From NCBI GenBank assembly GCA_035578175.1, contig JAQMRL010000006.1:61482501-61546500 (forward strand): a DNA stretch of 64,000 bases, in the 5' to 3' direction. The stretch's first letter is position 1. Each line of letters opens with the position of its first letter. Origin of the DNA: Catonia carolina. Its lineage: Eukaryota > Arthropoda > Insecta > Hemiptera > Achilidae. Made by a program: the position numbers and the translations under genes. The notes beneath the pieces are model-generated. The model saw only the letters and a list, made by a program, of their open reading frames with translations. It searched no databases and was not told the origin of the DNA. Positions 53,096 through 64,000 of this stretch are shown piece by piece.

Positions 53096-53693
53096 TCTGG
53101 TGTGAAACACTCACACAACTTTCTCTTGCCAATGAAAATAATAACCAATACAACCTAATATTAGCAATAAAACATTGGAAATAAACAAAAAATTAACCTC
53201 ATAAACCATAACCTTATTTTAATCATGAGTGAAAGATGCAAAATGAATTTTGAAAAAAAACAATTTTTTCACGTAAAAACAGCCTCTCCAAGAATTTCAG
53301 CAAACATGGCGCCTACCCTATCTTGTAGAGCATAAACAATTTAGTAAACCAGGCGATTTTTAAAAAAATCGTAGGACCAGTTTTTGAAAAATCGCAAAAA
53401 AGTGAAAAATTACACGAATAAACTACTACTTCCGGTTGACCGATTTTGATGAAAATGTTCATGTCGGGTCCGGTAGTGCTATGTAACTTAAGTTTCAAGT
53501 TTCAAGTTCGTACGACGTTCCGTTATTGAGATATTCTGTTCACACACAGGCACACAGACCAATCGCTAAAACATGTTTTTTGGGTTCAGGGGGTCTGAAA
53601 ACGTGTAGATCCGGTGAAAACTCGATTTCGAAAAATCGACATGAAAACAATACTTTCCTTCCTATATATTCATACAGGTAAGAGAAAGTAAAA
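53096..53693 (-). mobile_element. Family C element, copy 8, internally deleted
   Basis: The 3' end lies at the left (ATCTGGTGTGAAACACTCAC, AACTTTCTCTTGCC) and the 5' end at the right (GGTAAGAGAAAGTA). About 380 bp of the middle, the part with the two ACAACTTTTAT hairpins, is deleted between AAATGAATTTTG and CACGTAAAAACAGCC. Confidence 0.85.
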
Positions 53694-56096
53694 ACTAAAC
53701 ATTACTGCGTCCTAAAAACTTTTATTCGTATGATTTTATTCGAAATTTTTTCTAGTTTTTATTTTCTATTCGTTTTCTTATCGAAATGTCCCGCAAACGT
53801 TTGTCTAAAAGTACATCAGGGGCGTAGATTCAATGGTTATAACTACGCGTTTACGTTTACACGACATTGTTAAATATCATTTCACTTCCACTACCGGTAC
53901 GTACCACTAATTAGCCACAAAACGAAATGAAAAATACGTTAATTCCAAGCCACTACTTTACCTATTTAACCACCTTACTAATTGACTGTTTGAACAAAAG
54001 CAGTATTGTACTTATTCAAAGCAGTAATTAATTTTCACAGAACATTTTGGTACTTTTATTAAAAAGTGTGTAAAGTATCAAAATTGTCGATGAAGGTAGT
54101 ATGAGCAAGTAATTGAAAATCAAATGCGTGTACCTTTCCGTGGGATACCGGTATATTACCGAAATTCAGTATACTAACATTATTAGAAATATTTCAAATC
54201 TTTTAGCTAATTAAACAAACTACAGTACTTTCAAAATGTGGTTAAGTAACACACAAGGTAATTTCATTATTGTTTTAAATAACAAAAACAGAAAATAAAA
54301 ATAAAATGTAAAACTAAATTTTTCTATAAGTAATTAATCATATACATGGGTAATTAGTTTCAACATATTCTTAAAAAAGAAGAATAATATTTTAACAAAA
54401 TTCTAATTTATGTAAATAACTTCCTTTAAAATTTCTTTTTAATCTACTTTTAAATATAAAATTTTGCATATTTCTGTTAGAGAGTCTCTTGTATATATAT
54501 ATATGCGCATATTTCTTAAATAAATTTTCCTTTCACAAATTTTATTCCGTTCTTCATTCATTTTGTAATCTGTAAAAAAAATGTTTTTTTTTAAATATTT
54601 TGTCGTTGTAATTATTGCATTATTTTTAATGTAAATTTGATTTATGAAGTATTCACACGCATTATTAATATTCAATGCTGTATTCGAACACACATTTTAT
54701 ATTTTTACATTTTTCCGATTATAAAATACTGTAAATATGGAAGAAATATTAATGTGTGTATGGACTATTTTTGTAATCAACATGATAATTTATGAAATTT
54801 TCTGCCAGTGTCTTAAAATGTTGATGCTTAGGTAGATGGTCTTTGCGTAATGATTTTCCCAAATTATTCATTTATCGGCCAGTGTCTTAATTTCTTGATT
54901 AATTTTTTATCATAAATTTCTGGAAGAAGTAGAAAAGTTTGTTTTTATTTTGATTCCTTCCACTCTGATCCCTACCTGTCTCTCGAAATCGGTTTGTTAG
55001 CCTAGAAATTGAAATTTTTTCTGGTGGAAGTATCTACTCAAACAAATTTAATTTGAAATGATTCTTCTACACTCGCGTACGATTCCATTGCAAAATATTT
55101 TTCAAGAAGAAAACCCGTTGTTCTAGGGTAAAATACATTGTGTTCGTAACACGACTGGAAACGGCACAAAATTTCACACAGCTCAAGGAGAATCAACTCA
55201 CCCTGCCGTATCTATTCCGATTAAGTAGGGCTACCAACTTAGTGTCACAAAACAAATTTCCCTTTCTTAGAAAAAAATTTACCTGACGTTAACAATTGGG
55301 TAACAGGACTAAAAAATCACTCTGTAGAACGTTCATTTCCTTTATATTTAATTTAATATTTGTTTCAGGTATTTATTTGAATTTTTAAATTGTCTAGTTT
55401 CAAGATTCGCAGAAATGTTTAATGTACATTTTCAATATAATGTCTATTATTTTTTTTTCTCTTTAATTCTTTATTTACAACTCTAAAACGTTACAACAAG
55501 CAAATGTGATGATTATGATAATAATGTAAATGACATGATAGGCATGAGAGGGGTAGGACCCCTATTGGTGCCTCCCCAAGAATGAAATTTGTATATCAAA
55601 CTAGCAGGTCTCTACTCCAGCGTCTTTTAAGGCGTCTAGGGGGATTATCAGGTAAATGGACGGAGGAAAGTGAACGCACCAGGGGGTTCTCGTGTTCGTG
55701 TGTCTTGTCGTGAAAGCGTTTGTATAGGTATTCGATGGAATTTTGTACAAGTGGTGTTTTCAAATCTGTATGTAAGGTTTTGTTGCTAACGTAAAGAGGT
55801 GCATTTGCTATATTTGTCTATTATTTAATTTGTTTCATTTGATAGCTATTTATAATATTCATTAACTTTGAAAAATTATAATAGTAGTAGAAAAATATTT
55901 ACATTGGAATTCGTTTAACTTTTATTTACATAATTTATATTGTTGTCCACTTTTTCACTGCACTTTACAACGATGCATTTGTCATATTGCTCCCTACATT
56001 ATTTCATTTTACTGATCAACGATGAATCAATCATAGATTGCAATTCTACATCTTGTGGAGCCAAAAAATGAAATATTGTGCAACGATTTTGATTAA

Positions 56097-56144
<48 letters not shown>

Positions 56145-56744
56145 TTTATGTCAAACTGGGTAGTATTATTTTAATTGAAGATTCATGAGAAAATGTTAGT
56201 AGAAATATTTATTTGAAGTATGTATTTGAATTTAATGAATTGTAGCTCTCTGTTGTTCGTTTGTTTTTTTTTAATTCCGAACGATGAGTGCATGAGCTGA
56301 GGAAATTACTTTTTCTCTCAGATTTAGATTAAAATTCCAATTATTTTACCCCATAGGGATTGATTAATCTAATAAGTATCGTTCAATAATATGCATAAAA
56401 ACGTTATGTATTTTCTGCAAAATTATTGCATAGATTCGCTGTAATTCTGTATGAAATTATTAATGCAACTAAACATGTTACAGATTATGATTGTGTTGGG
56501 ATATTGTCGGACCTACCGGATGTACCCAAAAGGTTTCTATCCGAAAATATTTGTGATAAAATTCATATTTATATTTTAAGTTATTTTTATTTTCCTTGTA
56601 CAGTTCTTCTCAACCTTGTAACCTAATATTTGTCTGTGGAAAGAAAATAGTTGACGGAGAGGCGCAAAACTAGAAGTAAACTACCATTTCAAAAAACATT
56701 TTTTTAAAAATTCATAATATTTATTGTAAAGGCACTTTATAATA
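53694..56744. other. No gene; (AAT)n microsatellite at 56096-56144
   Basis: Three kilobases with no repeat family match. The 66-codon plus frame at 56426-56626 contains ATKHVTDYDCVGILSDLPDV, more complex than most random frames here, but I recognise no domain and see no splice sites that would make it an exon. Region 55540-55740 is GC-richer and single-copy. Confidence 0.4.
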
Positions 56745-57748
56745 GAAAATCTGGTGTGAAATACTCACACAACTTTCTCTTACCAATGCAAATAATGACC
56801 AATGTAACCTAACATTAGTAATAAACAAAAAACTAACCTCAAAAAACATATACCTAACCTTATTTTAATCATGAGTGAAAGACGCAAAATTAAAATTGAC
56901 CTCAGTTTTGCATAAAAATACGGAAAATCACTCTTTCACGCTAAACTAGAGTAAAAACGCTTTAAATAAAAGTTGTAGATCTCTTAATTTCCTATAAATT
57001 TGATTGTATATACACTTTTGTCGTAAAATGCATACTTTTTTTTGATTCCTAATATATGTACGTTGCAATCTGTTCAATTGAGAACAATAAGCAACCCCAT
57101 GACCCAATGAGATGAGGATGATGTGTATGACGTGTAAATGAGGTATACTCTTGTACTGACCCAGGTCGACCACTCCTGAGAGAGTATAGTTAATTGAACC
57201 CCAACCATCAAAGTACACCGGCAGCCACTGTCTAGCATTCAAATCCGTATATAACTAACTACCTTTACTAGGTTTTGAACCAGGAACCTTCGTCTCCGAA
57301 AATCAGCTGTTAAACAGCTGATTTTGGCGACGACTTTACCTCTAGACCCACCCGGTGGGTTTAAATGCATACTAAGGCCGAAACGTTAAAAAAAATCGAT
57401 TTTTCACACGTTTTCGTGAAAAAAAACAAAAAAATCGCTAATTACCGCTGAACTAAGCATTATACAAAAAAAATTTTTGAAATAAAAGTTGTAGGATTTT
57501 AAATTCTCTACAACTTTTATTATATATTTTTTTGGGCTAAAATGCATAATAAAGCCGTAATCTTAAAAAAAAAAACATTTTTTTTCGTAAAAACAGCTTT
57601 ACCAAGAATTTCAGCAAACATGGTGCCTACCCTATCTTGTAGAGCATTAAAAATTTAGTTAACCAGGCGATTTTTAAAAAACTCGTAGGACCAGTTTGTG
57701 AGAAAATCGCAAAAAAGTGAAAAATGACACGAATAAACTACTACTTCT
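56745..57748 (-). mobile_element. Family C element, copy 9, split by SINE B
   Basis: The left part 56745-57036 runs from ATCTGGTGTGAAATACTCAC to GTCGTAAAATGCATAC. The right part 57363-57748 resumes AAATGCATACTAAGGCCG and runs to ACGAATAAACTACTACTTCT, where it is cut off and joined to a LINE remnant. The 5' third, with the GT/GC tract, is missing. Confidence 0.88.
57034..57362 (-). mobile_element. SINE B copy with a 10 bp target duplication
   Basis: AAATGCATAC occurs at the end of the left C part (57027-57036) and again at the start of the right part (57363-57372). The A-rich tail appears as TTTTTTTTGATTCCTAATA. B box GGTTTTGAACC and A box TCTAGACCC are inverted at the right. This is the clearest proof that B moves as an RNA-derived retroposon. 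Confidence 0.93.
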
Positions 57749-57897
57749 AAAATTACTTATTTTGTCCACCCACCTAATCTTCAACATTTTCCTATAACAC
57801 CACATTTCAAAAGCTTCTATCCTCTTCTTTTCTACAGCTCCTATCACCCACGTTTCACTCCCTTTTAATGCTACACTCCAAACATAATTTTTTAAGA
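57746..57897 (-). pseudogene. Non-LTR retrotransposon ORF2 fragment (4)
   Basis: Matches 38470-38632 (ACTTATTTTGTCC, CACCTAATCTTCAACATTTT, CCTATAACACCACATTTC, TACACTCCAAACATA). On the minus strand this is the FEMWCY-type block of the same LINE subfamily. About 150 bp only. Confidence 0.75.
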
Positions 57898-57954
57898 AAT
57901 TTTTAATAATCTGTAAATCAATGTTTGTAGTCAGTAAGCTTGTAACAAATCTGA

Positions 57955-58080
57955 CGAAATATATAACAGAGCTACGAGAGCAATTATTGGCAACGTTGCT
58001 GGCAAGTCATTGGCTAACTATGAAGTGGGTAGGGGGCAATGCGTACTTTCAAAGCTCATAAACGCTGAAAAATAGTAGAC
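57955..58080 (+). repeat. Repeat I, copy 2
   Basis: ATAACAGAGCTACGAGAGCA, TTGGCAACGTTGCTGGCAAG, GGGGCAATGCGTAC match 44625-44750. Same orientation as copy 1. Confidence 0.75.
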
Positions 58081-58090
58081 GATTAATTTT

Positions 58091-59033
58091 TAAAATCTGG
58101 TGTGAAACACTCACACAACTTTCTCTTGCCAATGCAAATAATTAACAATATAACCTAACATTAGTAATAAAACATTACAAATAAAAAAAACTAACCTCAA
58201 AAACATAACCTTATTTTAATCATGAGTGAAAGACGCAAAATGAAAATCGAACTCAGTTTGGCTTAAAAATACGGAAAATCACTCTTTCACGCTAAACTAG
58301 GCTCTGTAGAGAAAAATGCTTTAAATAAAAGTTGTAGATCTTTTAATTTCCTATAAATTTGATTATATACACTTTTGTCGTAAAATGCCTACTAAAGCCG
58401 AAATCTTAAAACAATCGATTTTTCACACGTTTTCGTGAGAAAAAATCAGAAAATCGCTAATTACTGCTAAACTAAGCGTTATACAAAAAAAATGTTTGAA
58501 ATAAAAGTTATAGAATTTTAAATTCTCTACAACTTTTGTTATATAAATGTTTGCGCTAAAATGCATATTAAAGCCGTAATCTTAAAATAACAACGTTTTT
58601 ACGTGAAAACAGCCTCACCAAGAATTTCAGCAAAAATGGCGCCTACCCTATCTTGTAGAGAATAAAAAACTGAATAAATCAGGCGATTTTTAAAAAAATC
58701 GTAGTTTTTGAGAAAATCACAAAAAAGTGAAAAATTACACGAATAAACTACTACTTCTGGTTGACCGATTTTGATGAAAATGTTCGTGTCGGGTCCGGTA
58801 GTGGTATGTAACTTAAGTTTCAAGTTTCAAGTTCGTACGATGTTCCGTTCTTGAGATATTTTGTATACACAGACACACACACAGACACACACACAGACCA
58901 ATCGCTAAAAACATGTTTTTTGGGTTCAGGGGGTCTGAAAACGTATAGATCCGGTGAAAACTCGATTTCGAAAAATCGACTTGAAAACAATACTTTCCTT
59001 CCTATATATTCATATAGGCAAGAGAAAGTAAAA
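58091..59033 (-). mobile_element. Family C element, copy 10, full length
   Basis: Left: AAATCTGGTGTGAAACACTC then AACTTTCTCTTGCC. Right: CATATAGGCAAGAGAAAGTA. All internal landmarks are present, including two ATAAAAGTTGTAG-type hairpin segments. The 5' GT tract is here a CACACACAGACACAC tract. About 940 bp. No coding frame. Confidence 0.9.
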
Positions 59034-59838
59034 AAAATTTTATTGGAAAAAACCGTGGCATTCTGGTGTCTTTTCTACCACATTTTATCTTATTAAAGGA
59101 CATCATCAGGGATATTATTTTCCCTACATTGTCAATAATGTTTAAACGGACCTTGATCAACTTAACTGATAAACACTGCTCTATTTGCTCAAAACACAGT
59201 GAAATTTTTCGATTTTATCTCAACCTTCTCGGACTACAATTTATAATTAATATATCTGCTAAAAATATGAATTAATTTTTTAAAATTTATTTTTAATCTG
59301 ATAAACTACATTATATTTATTGACTTATTTATTTATTAGCTAACATTGAACAGTAACAATGGATGTTTTAAAATATGAAACCTTTAAATGTGAAATCTGT
59401 TAAAACAAATAACAATGGATGGAAGGGAAATGAAGGGGGATATTGTTTCTATTCTAATACAGTTATTAGGTAAGTTAATTAACTTGCTCGTACAATACTC
59501 TCTGAATGTTCAAAATATAACAAATTTATTTGGAACATCAATGATTTATTAATTCATTCAGTAACTTTATAATAGGCATGTTGGCGTTGTACTCGTACAT
59601 CAATAAAACAATGATCAATAATATTATTAGACTAAATTTATTTAATACATTTTATTTGCAATTTCACTTACAATAATGTATCCTATTCATTTCATTGGCT
59701 AATTAAATTAAATTTTAATTAACTTCATTAACTGATTAAATAATTTCTGTAATTGGAAATAGTATATTAAGTATGTTATTATTATTCATTCTATTGTGCA
59801 AATATAAAGCATTTTATTCTATTAACAATATCTACAGA

Positions 59839-59870
<32 letters not shown>

Positions 59871-60063
59871 ATTAATTCACATAATACGTGGAATCATAAA
59901 GGATTCTTTTTTTATTAATAATTTATTAATATGATTAACACTGATTTATGAATTGGTGTACAATATATAGATACAAAATTAATGTACAGAGTAATAATTA
60001 ATTAATCTTTGGATTAATTTTGAGGGATAATTTTCTTTATCATATTTGGTGGAAATTTTTTTT
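59034..60063. other. No gene; (TTA)n microsatellite at 59839-59869
   Basis: AT-rich spacer. A 69-codon plus frame at 59066-59275 (contains DKHCSICSKHSEIF) has no clear family assignment. Confidence 0.4.
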
Positions 60064-60505
60064 AAAAATTGTATAATTTTCTTTTGTCCATCCGTCCTTC
60101 ACACTCAGGTGTCATAACTACAAGAGATAGCAACATATTGATTTCAGATTCTTAATCTGCACAAAAAGTTAGTGAGCCTAAATTGGGTTCGAAGTTCCGG
60201 TTTTGACCGGAAGTCAAGAATTTATAGTTTGAATTTGGAAACCAAAATAATGTAATTCGATCCTCTTAAAGAGTACCTAGGTACAGAAATCATTAGGTTT
60301 GAAATTGCGGGTTCGACCGAAAGTGGCTTCAGACTGGAAGTCAAGGAATCAAATTCGGAATTTGGAAACAAAAATAGTGTAATTCGATTTCTCTTAAGGA
60401 GTAGATACAGAAATCACTAATGGTTTTTTGCCATGGGTCAAAGGTAAGCCTTTTTAATAATTGCCGCCATCCATGAAACGTGTCGTCTCGAGGAAAGGTA
60501 TTTTT
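60064..60505 (+). mobile_element. Family F copy, plus strand
   Basis: Opens AAAATTGTATAATTTTC, CCATCCGTCCTTCACACTC. Units GAAGTTCCGGTTTTGACC and GATTTCTCTTAAGGAGTAG. Ends CACTAATGGTTTTTTGCC and CCATGAAACGTGTCGTCTC, the same end as the 29020 copy. Confidence 0.78.
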
Positions 60506-60815
60506 AACATGGTTTTTAATGTATAAGCCTAGTTTGGAAACATATACATTTATTTTACAATTTAAAAAAACTTGAAGGCTTGGCTTACTCTCTTGTTCTC
60601 CTTTCGGCTCTCCCGCTCCTGTTAACCATTGTTGACGCTACTCCACAAATATGAGCTACTCCACAAAGGGGCACTTAGCGGAAGAACTCCTCCTTGGCCT
60701 TTAGTTGGCGCGTGCGCATAAGAGTTTTTTATTATTCTGTTATAGTATATTTATTTATTTATTCAGCTGTTGACCCTTTTTATTGAGAAAAGACTATACT
60801 TTTGACAATTACCTT
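60506..60815. other. GC-richer single-copy stretch, no call
   Basis: 60575-60730 contains CTTTCGGCTCTCCCGCTCC and CTACTCCACAAA twice. No open frame or family match. Confidence 0.35.
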
Positions 60816-60824
60816 AATTATAAA

Positions 60825-61217
60825 TTGTGTTGTGTAGGTCTACAGCCGAAAGGCTGGTTTGAACCTCTACAGGTTTTACTAAATAAAAACGAGGAGTGAG
60901 ATGGTTTAGTAGTGCCTTTCTCACTGAGTTATAAGAGTATGCTTATCAGCATGCCAGGCCCTCCGAAAAGCGCCCTTTTTCCACCCTGAAAAGACACCTT
61001 CACTTCATTCACCTCAAGGTCTGGCTGTAGTGAAATTCATTACTCTCAGAGAAGATAACTCTGACTATTATCTTTTACATCTCTACCTCTTCTGTTCTTA
61101 AATAATTCAGTCATATAATTGGCTAACTATGTGATAAGAAACAGAACTATTTTTTGTAGTCCTGGAACCAACAAATCGAGTGCAGTTAATTTAACTCTCC
61201 ACCTGCCTGTTATTGGC
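60825..61217 (-). mobile_element. SINE A copy, minus strand, left half of an inverted pair
   Basis: AATTATAAA flanks it on both sides (60816-60824 and 61224-61232, the right copy after a short A run). Tail TTGTGTTGTGTAGGTC at the left, head CCTGCCTGTTATTGGCA at the right. Confidence 0.88.
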
Positions 61218-61308
61218 AAAAAAAATTATAAAATTACGTACTAAATATAACTATATAAACTGTTATACCACTCTAAATTACCTATTCATCGTACACTATA
61301 TATATTCG

Positions 61309-61697
61309 CCCATAACAGCCAGGTGGAGTGTTAAATTATTTGCGCTCAATCTGCTAGTTCCAGCGCTACAAAAAATAGTTCTGTTTCTTATCACATAGTC
61401 AGCCAATTTTATGACTGAAGCATTTAAGAACTGAAGAGTATTGGGTTAAAAGACACTAGCCACAGTTATTTCCGCTAAGAGTAATGAATTTCATTATACA
61501 GCCAGACACTGTGGTGAATGAAGTGAAGGTGTCACTTGCGGGTGGAAATTAAATGTTTTTCGGTGGGCCTGGGTTGATTACTTTTCCACTCAGTGAGTAA
61601 GGAAATAGTTAACCACCTCACTCTTCGTTTTACTTAGCAAAGTCTTTAGAGGTGCAAACCAGCCTTTCGGCTGATGACGTAAACGGCAACAACATTA
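61309..61697 (+). mobile_element. SINE A copy, plus strand, right half of an inverted pair
   Basis: Head GCCCATAACAGCCAGGTGG, tail GATGACGTAAACGGCAACAAC. Faces the copy at 60825-61217 head to head across ~91 bp. Confidence 0.88.
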
Positions 61698-62303
61698 TTA
61701 CACTTAATTTCTTTTCAAAAAGGTTAAAAAATAATAAAACTATGTATACTTAATGTATGATACATAATAATAAAATGACATTAATTGCAATTATGTATAG
61801 AAAAAGGAATACAACGTGGTGTTATTATTTATACTAACTAATAAACAATGCTAATTATTTGATAACATAGAATAATATAATTAAATAAGTCAATGCGTTA
61901 ATTTACTGTGTAATTGCAGACTATTTCTAGATTTTATTTTCTTTGTTAAGGCATTGTGCACCGGGGTTTGCACTGTCTTGTGGACCTCTTTGCTATTTCT
62001 TCCTTCTTCTTCCCTTTGTTGGCCACTCGTAAATTGTGTCGTGTCGTGTGCGGTTGTGCTTTCGGCGTGGCTCTCTCGGTTGGCGTCTCGAATGGCGCTA
62101 GCATTGCTTCCCGTCTCGTTTTAAGGCTTGTTCTTTATTGCTTAAACATTCTTTGTAATCGATTATGTACTTAAAGTCAGAATATCTATTAATTTTTTTC
62201 AAATTCCTATGAAATTATATTTTGGCGTATTCTTTGGGGGTAATCTTAAAAATATTGTAACTGATATTGTTTAATAACGATTAAACATAGGTAATGTTTT
62301 AAT
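61698..62303. other. Single-copy stretch with a GC-richer segment at 61950-62130
   Basis: GTGCACCGGGGTTTGCACTG, a CTTCCTTCTTCTTCCC tract and GTCGTGTCGTGTGCGGTTG. A 72-codon plus frame covers it (61956-62174) but is not recognisable. Because a candidate coding exon follows at 62428, this could be a promoter-proximal or untranslated exon. That is inference only. Confidence 0.3.
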
Positions 62304-62348
62304 TTACATTGGCAATAAAAAGTCGGTGGGTGTTTCATATCAGATATA
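62304..62348 (+). repeat. Family C, decayed 3' end
   Basis: TTACATTGGCAATAAAAAGTCG, then TGGGTGTTTCATATCAGATA resembles the C terminus with several changes. Confidence 0.5.
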
Positions 62349-62427
62349 GTTTATTGTTAGATACTTTTCCTGTAATCTTATGACTTATTACTCATTTCTT
62401 ATCAATTCTTTGTGCTTTGTTTTACAG

Positions 62428-62524
62428 GTACGTAGCAGTTCTATATGGCAGACGGTATTTGTAGATCTAATTTTTATAAAACTGACTGTCGAAAACTCCA
62501 CAATCAAATGAGATGCCCAGGCCA
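62428..62524 (+). CDS. Candidate first coding exon (26 codons), product unknown
   Basis: A pyrimidine-rich stretch ending TTTGTTTTACAG (AG at 62426-62427) looks like a splice acceptor. GTAAGT at 62525-62530 after CCCAGGCCA looks like a strong donor. Between them, ATG at 62445 opens 26 codons and two bases: MADGICRSNFYKTDCR and on to HNQMRCPG. The Cys-rich, basic composition differs from random AT-rich frames here. I do not recognise the protein. If real, the 5' UTR lies upstream and the next exon is outside the window or not visible. No other exon was found to join it, so a chance match is quite possible. Confidence 0.35.
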
Positions 62525-62530
62525 GTAAGT

Positions 62531-63148
62531 CTGTTACTGTTTATGTATTCTCTTTGTTACGTCCAGCTGCTTTGACAGTTTTTTTTTATCTGTTCGAATG
62601 TTATTTCTCAATACAATACACAGTTTACCTTTAACACACTAAAGGCCATTTCACATTGGCGTAGCGTCACTCGAGCGATGTTTATGAAAACGTCGCTACA
62701 TTTCGGAAAATGTTAATTGTATCGATTATTCATTCTCGATATACAGATCGAAAGCGACGTCCGAAACCTACGTTTTTAATTTTTAATTTTATCTGCTCAG
62801 AGTTATTAATAACATGTGGTCGAGTGAACAGTGCATATTGCTTTTAGTTTTTTTTTAACTTTATTTCTCAATTTTGGGAACTATTTTACAAAAGCACATA
62901 ACCACCAAATGTGATAATTACAGAAACAAAATTTGAATAATATGATTAACTGATGAAACGATTAAATTTCAGTTAATTAATAATAATTTATGCGTTAAAG
63001 TATTTTGTATATATTTTATATATAAAGTATAATTTATGCGTTTAATTATTTTCAAATTAATTTAATTAAAATTTAATTAAAATTTTAATTCATTAGATCA
63101 TGTTTTGTTTTTGTTTCTTATTTCTGTGTTTTTATATGCAACCAACAG
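62531..63148. other. No gene; possible transposon tip at 62640
   Basis: TAAAGGCCATTTCACATTGG resembles an insect DNA transposon end, and CGTCACTCGAGCGATG with a partial inverse lies close by (AAAGCGACGTCCG). No matching far end found. Confidence 0.35.
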
Positions 63149-63870
63149 GTTTGGTCTAGTGGTAAAGTCGTCGTTTTGAGTCAGTTTTTCAACAGGTGAT
63201 TTCCGGAGACGAAGTTCCATGATTTGAATCCTAATAAATGTAGTTAGTTACTTTAATACAAATTTCAATCCTAGACTGTAGTTACCGATTTTTTTGTAGA
63301 TCGTTGGGATTCGATTAACCATACTCTTTCAAGAATAGTCGGCCTAATTCTGTACAAGATTACACCTCATTTACACGGCATAATTATCATTCTCATCTAA
63401 TTGGGTCGCGGGGTTGCTTGTATGTTCTTTAGGTTATCAACTGAAAGGCTGGGTTGAACCTCTAAAGGCTCAACTAGCTAAAACGAGGAGTGAGGTGGTT
63501 TACAAATCCCTTTTTCACTTAGTGGAAAAGTATGCTTATCAGCATGCCCGCCCTCTCAATAGTATCTACCTTTTACCCTACAAATGACACCTTCACTTCA
63601 TTCACCAACAGGGTCTGGCTGTATAATGAAATTCATCCCTCTCGAAGAAGATAACTCTTGACTAATATTTTTTACACCTCTACTTCTTCTGTTCTTAAAT
63701 GGTTCAGTCATAGAATTGGCTGACCATGTGAAAGAAACACAACTATATTTTGTAGCCCTGAAACTAGCAGATCGAGTGCAACTAATTTAACACTTCACCT
63801 GCCTGTTATGAGCATGGAGTTGCTAAATTGTTCTTAAATTGATCAGATTGCAACGTTCACTCATTAGGGA
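63149..63870 (+). mobile_element. SINE B copy, split by SINE A
   Basis: Head CAGGTTTGGTCTAGTGGTAA (A box TGGTCTAGTGG, an excellent match), B box decayed (GATTTGAATCC), body to GCGGGGTTGCTTG at 63421. It resumes at about 63816 with GAGTTGCTAAATTGTTC and ends ATTAGGGATTAAAATAAA. The GTTGCT at both junctions is a likely short target duplication. Confidence 0.85.
63430..63815 (-). mobile_element. SINE A copy nested in SINE B
   Basis: TTTAGGTTATCAACTGAAAGG at the left, CACCTGCCTGTTATGAGCA at the right. It shows that A was active after this B copy inserted. By contrast, A and B lie side by side but un-nested at 11185-11767. Confidence 0.88.
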
Positions 63871-64000
63871 TTAAAATAAACGTAGAAACTTCGCGACAAA
63901 GTACAGTTTGAGAAATATGATTATATTATCAGCTAATAGTTCTATACAGTAGATTCAATTTATTGAGACAGTATTGTTTAAATAGAGAACGTATGAGGAG

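Noticed and set aside
56426..56626. 66-codon plus frame as a host exon
   Set aside because: The composition is more protein-like than most, but there is no recognisable domain and no acceptor/donor pair around it.

Overview
This window looks like repeat-filled, strongly AT-rich nuclear DNA of an insect. The evidence is the mix of mobile elements: DD34D mariner, pogo/Tigger, piggyBac-like elements with TTAA target sites, a Jockey-type LINE, tRNA-derived SINEs and a Helitron-like element. A sap-sucking hemipteran is a guess only. I found no complete host gene. The only host-like signal is one possible short 5' coding exon at 62428-62524. Every other reading frame I could assign is a broken transposase or reverse transcriptase, or a chance frame inside a repeat.

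The letters used for repeat families are mine. A is a ~390 bp SINE-like retroposon with an AAC-rich tail and target duplications of 9-18 bp (about 18 copies or pieces). B is a ~320 bp SINE with tRNA-like A and B boxes (about 13 copies). C is a ~0.95-1.2 kb non-autonomous element of unknown class with inverted termini (about 10 copies plus loose ends). E is a short tRNA-derived SINE with a poly(A) tail. F is a low-copy element with an internal repeat of about 120 bp. D, G, H, I, J and U are minor repeats seen twice or a few times. Where an orientation is given for A, B or C, plus means the SINE tail, or for C the end carrying the GTGTGA hairpin, lies at the higher coordinate.

Layout. 1-5.7 kb: pogo element, a SINE A lying between two copies of a ~210 bp sequence, SINE A with a perfect 91 bp tandem duplication, and a C element. 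6.4-10.2 kb: SINE A copies split by a 643 bp mariner-like foldback element and by a 772 bp piggyBac-like element. 10.8-16.7 kb: dense A, B, C and pogo nesting. 18-20.2 kb: tandem repeats, including a seven-unit ~109 bp array. 20.8-25.3 kb: C, a Jockey pseudogene, A, A, B. 27.4-28.3 kb: first mariner foldback. 29-33.6 kb: F, B, a pogo element with a nested piggyBac-like element, and a B-J-C block that duplicates the one at 11.8-13 kb. 34.5-37.3 kb is nearly empty. 37.3-49.8 kb: LINE tails, a second mariner foldback, A, B, D, E and F copies. 49.8-56.7 kb holds little beyond a Helitron-like element and one C copy. 56.7-64 kb: C copies (one split by SINE B), an inverted pair of SINE A, the candidate exon, and SINE A nested in SINE B.

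There is no evidence of genes working together as a system. The strongest observations are about element biology. Three separate Tc1/mariner-type insertions have been rebuilt as long inverted repeats whose arms are the transposase 3' end. Several nested insertions show their empty site or target duplication. The C family is abundant and I could not classify it. All alignments were done by eye and boundaries of old copies are approximate to about 5-20 bases.
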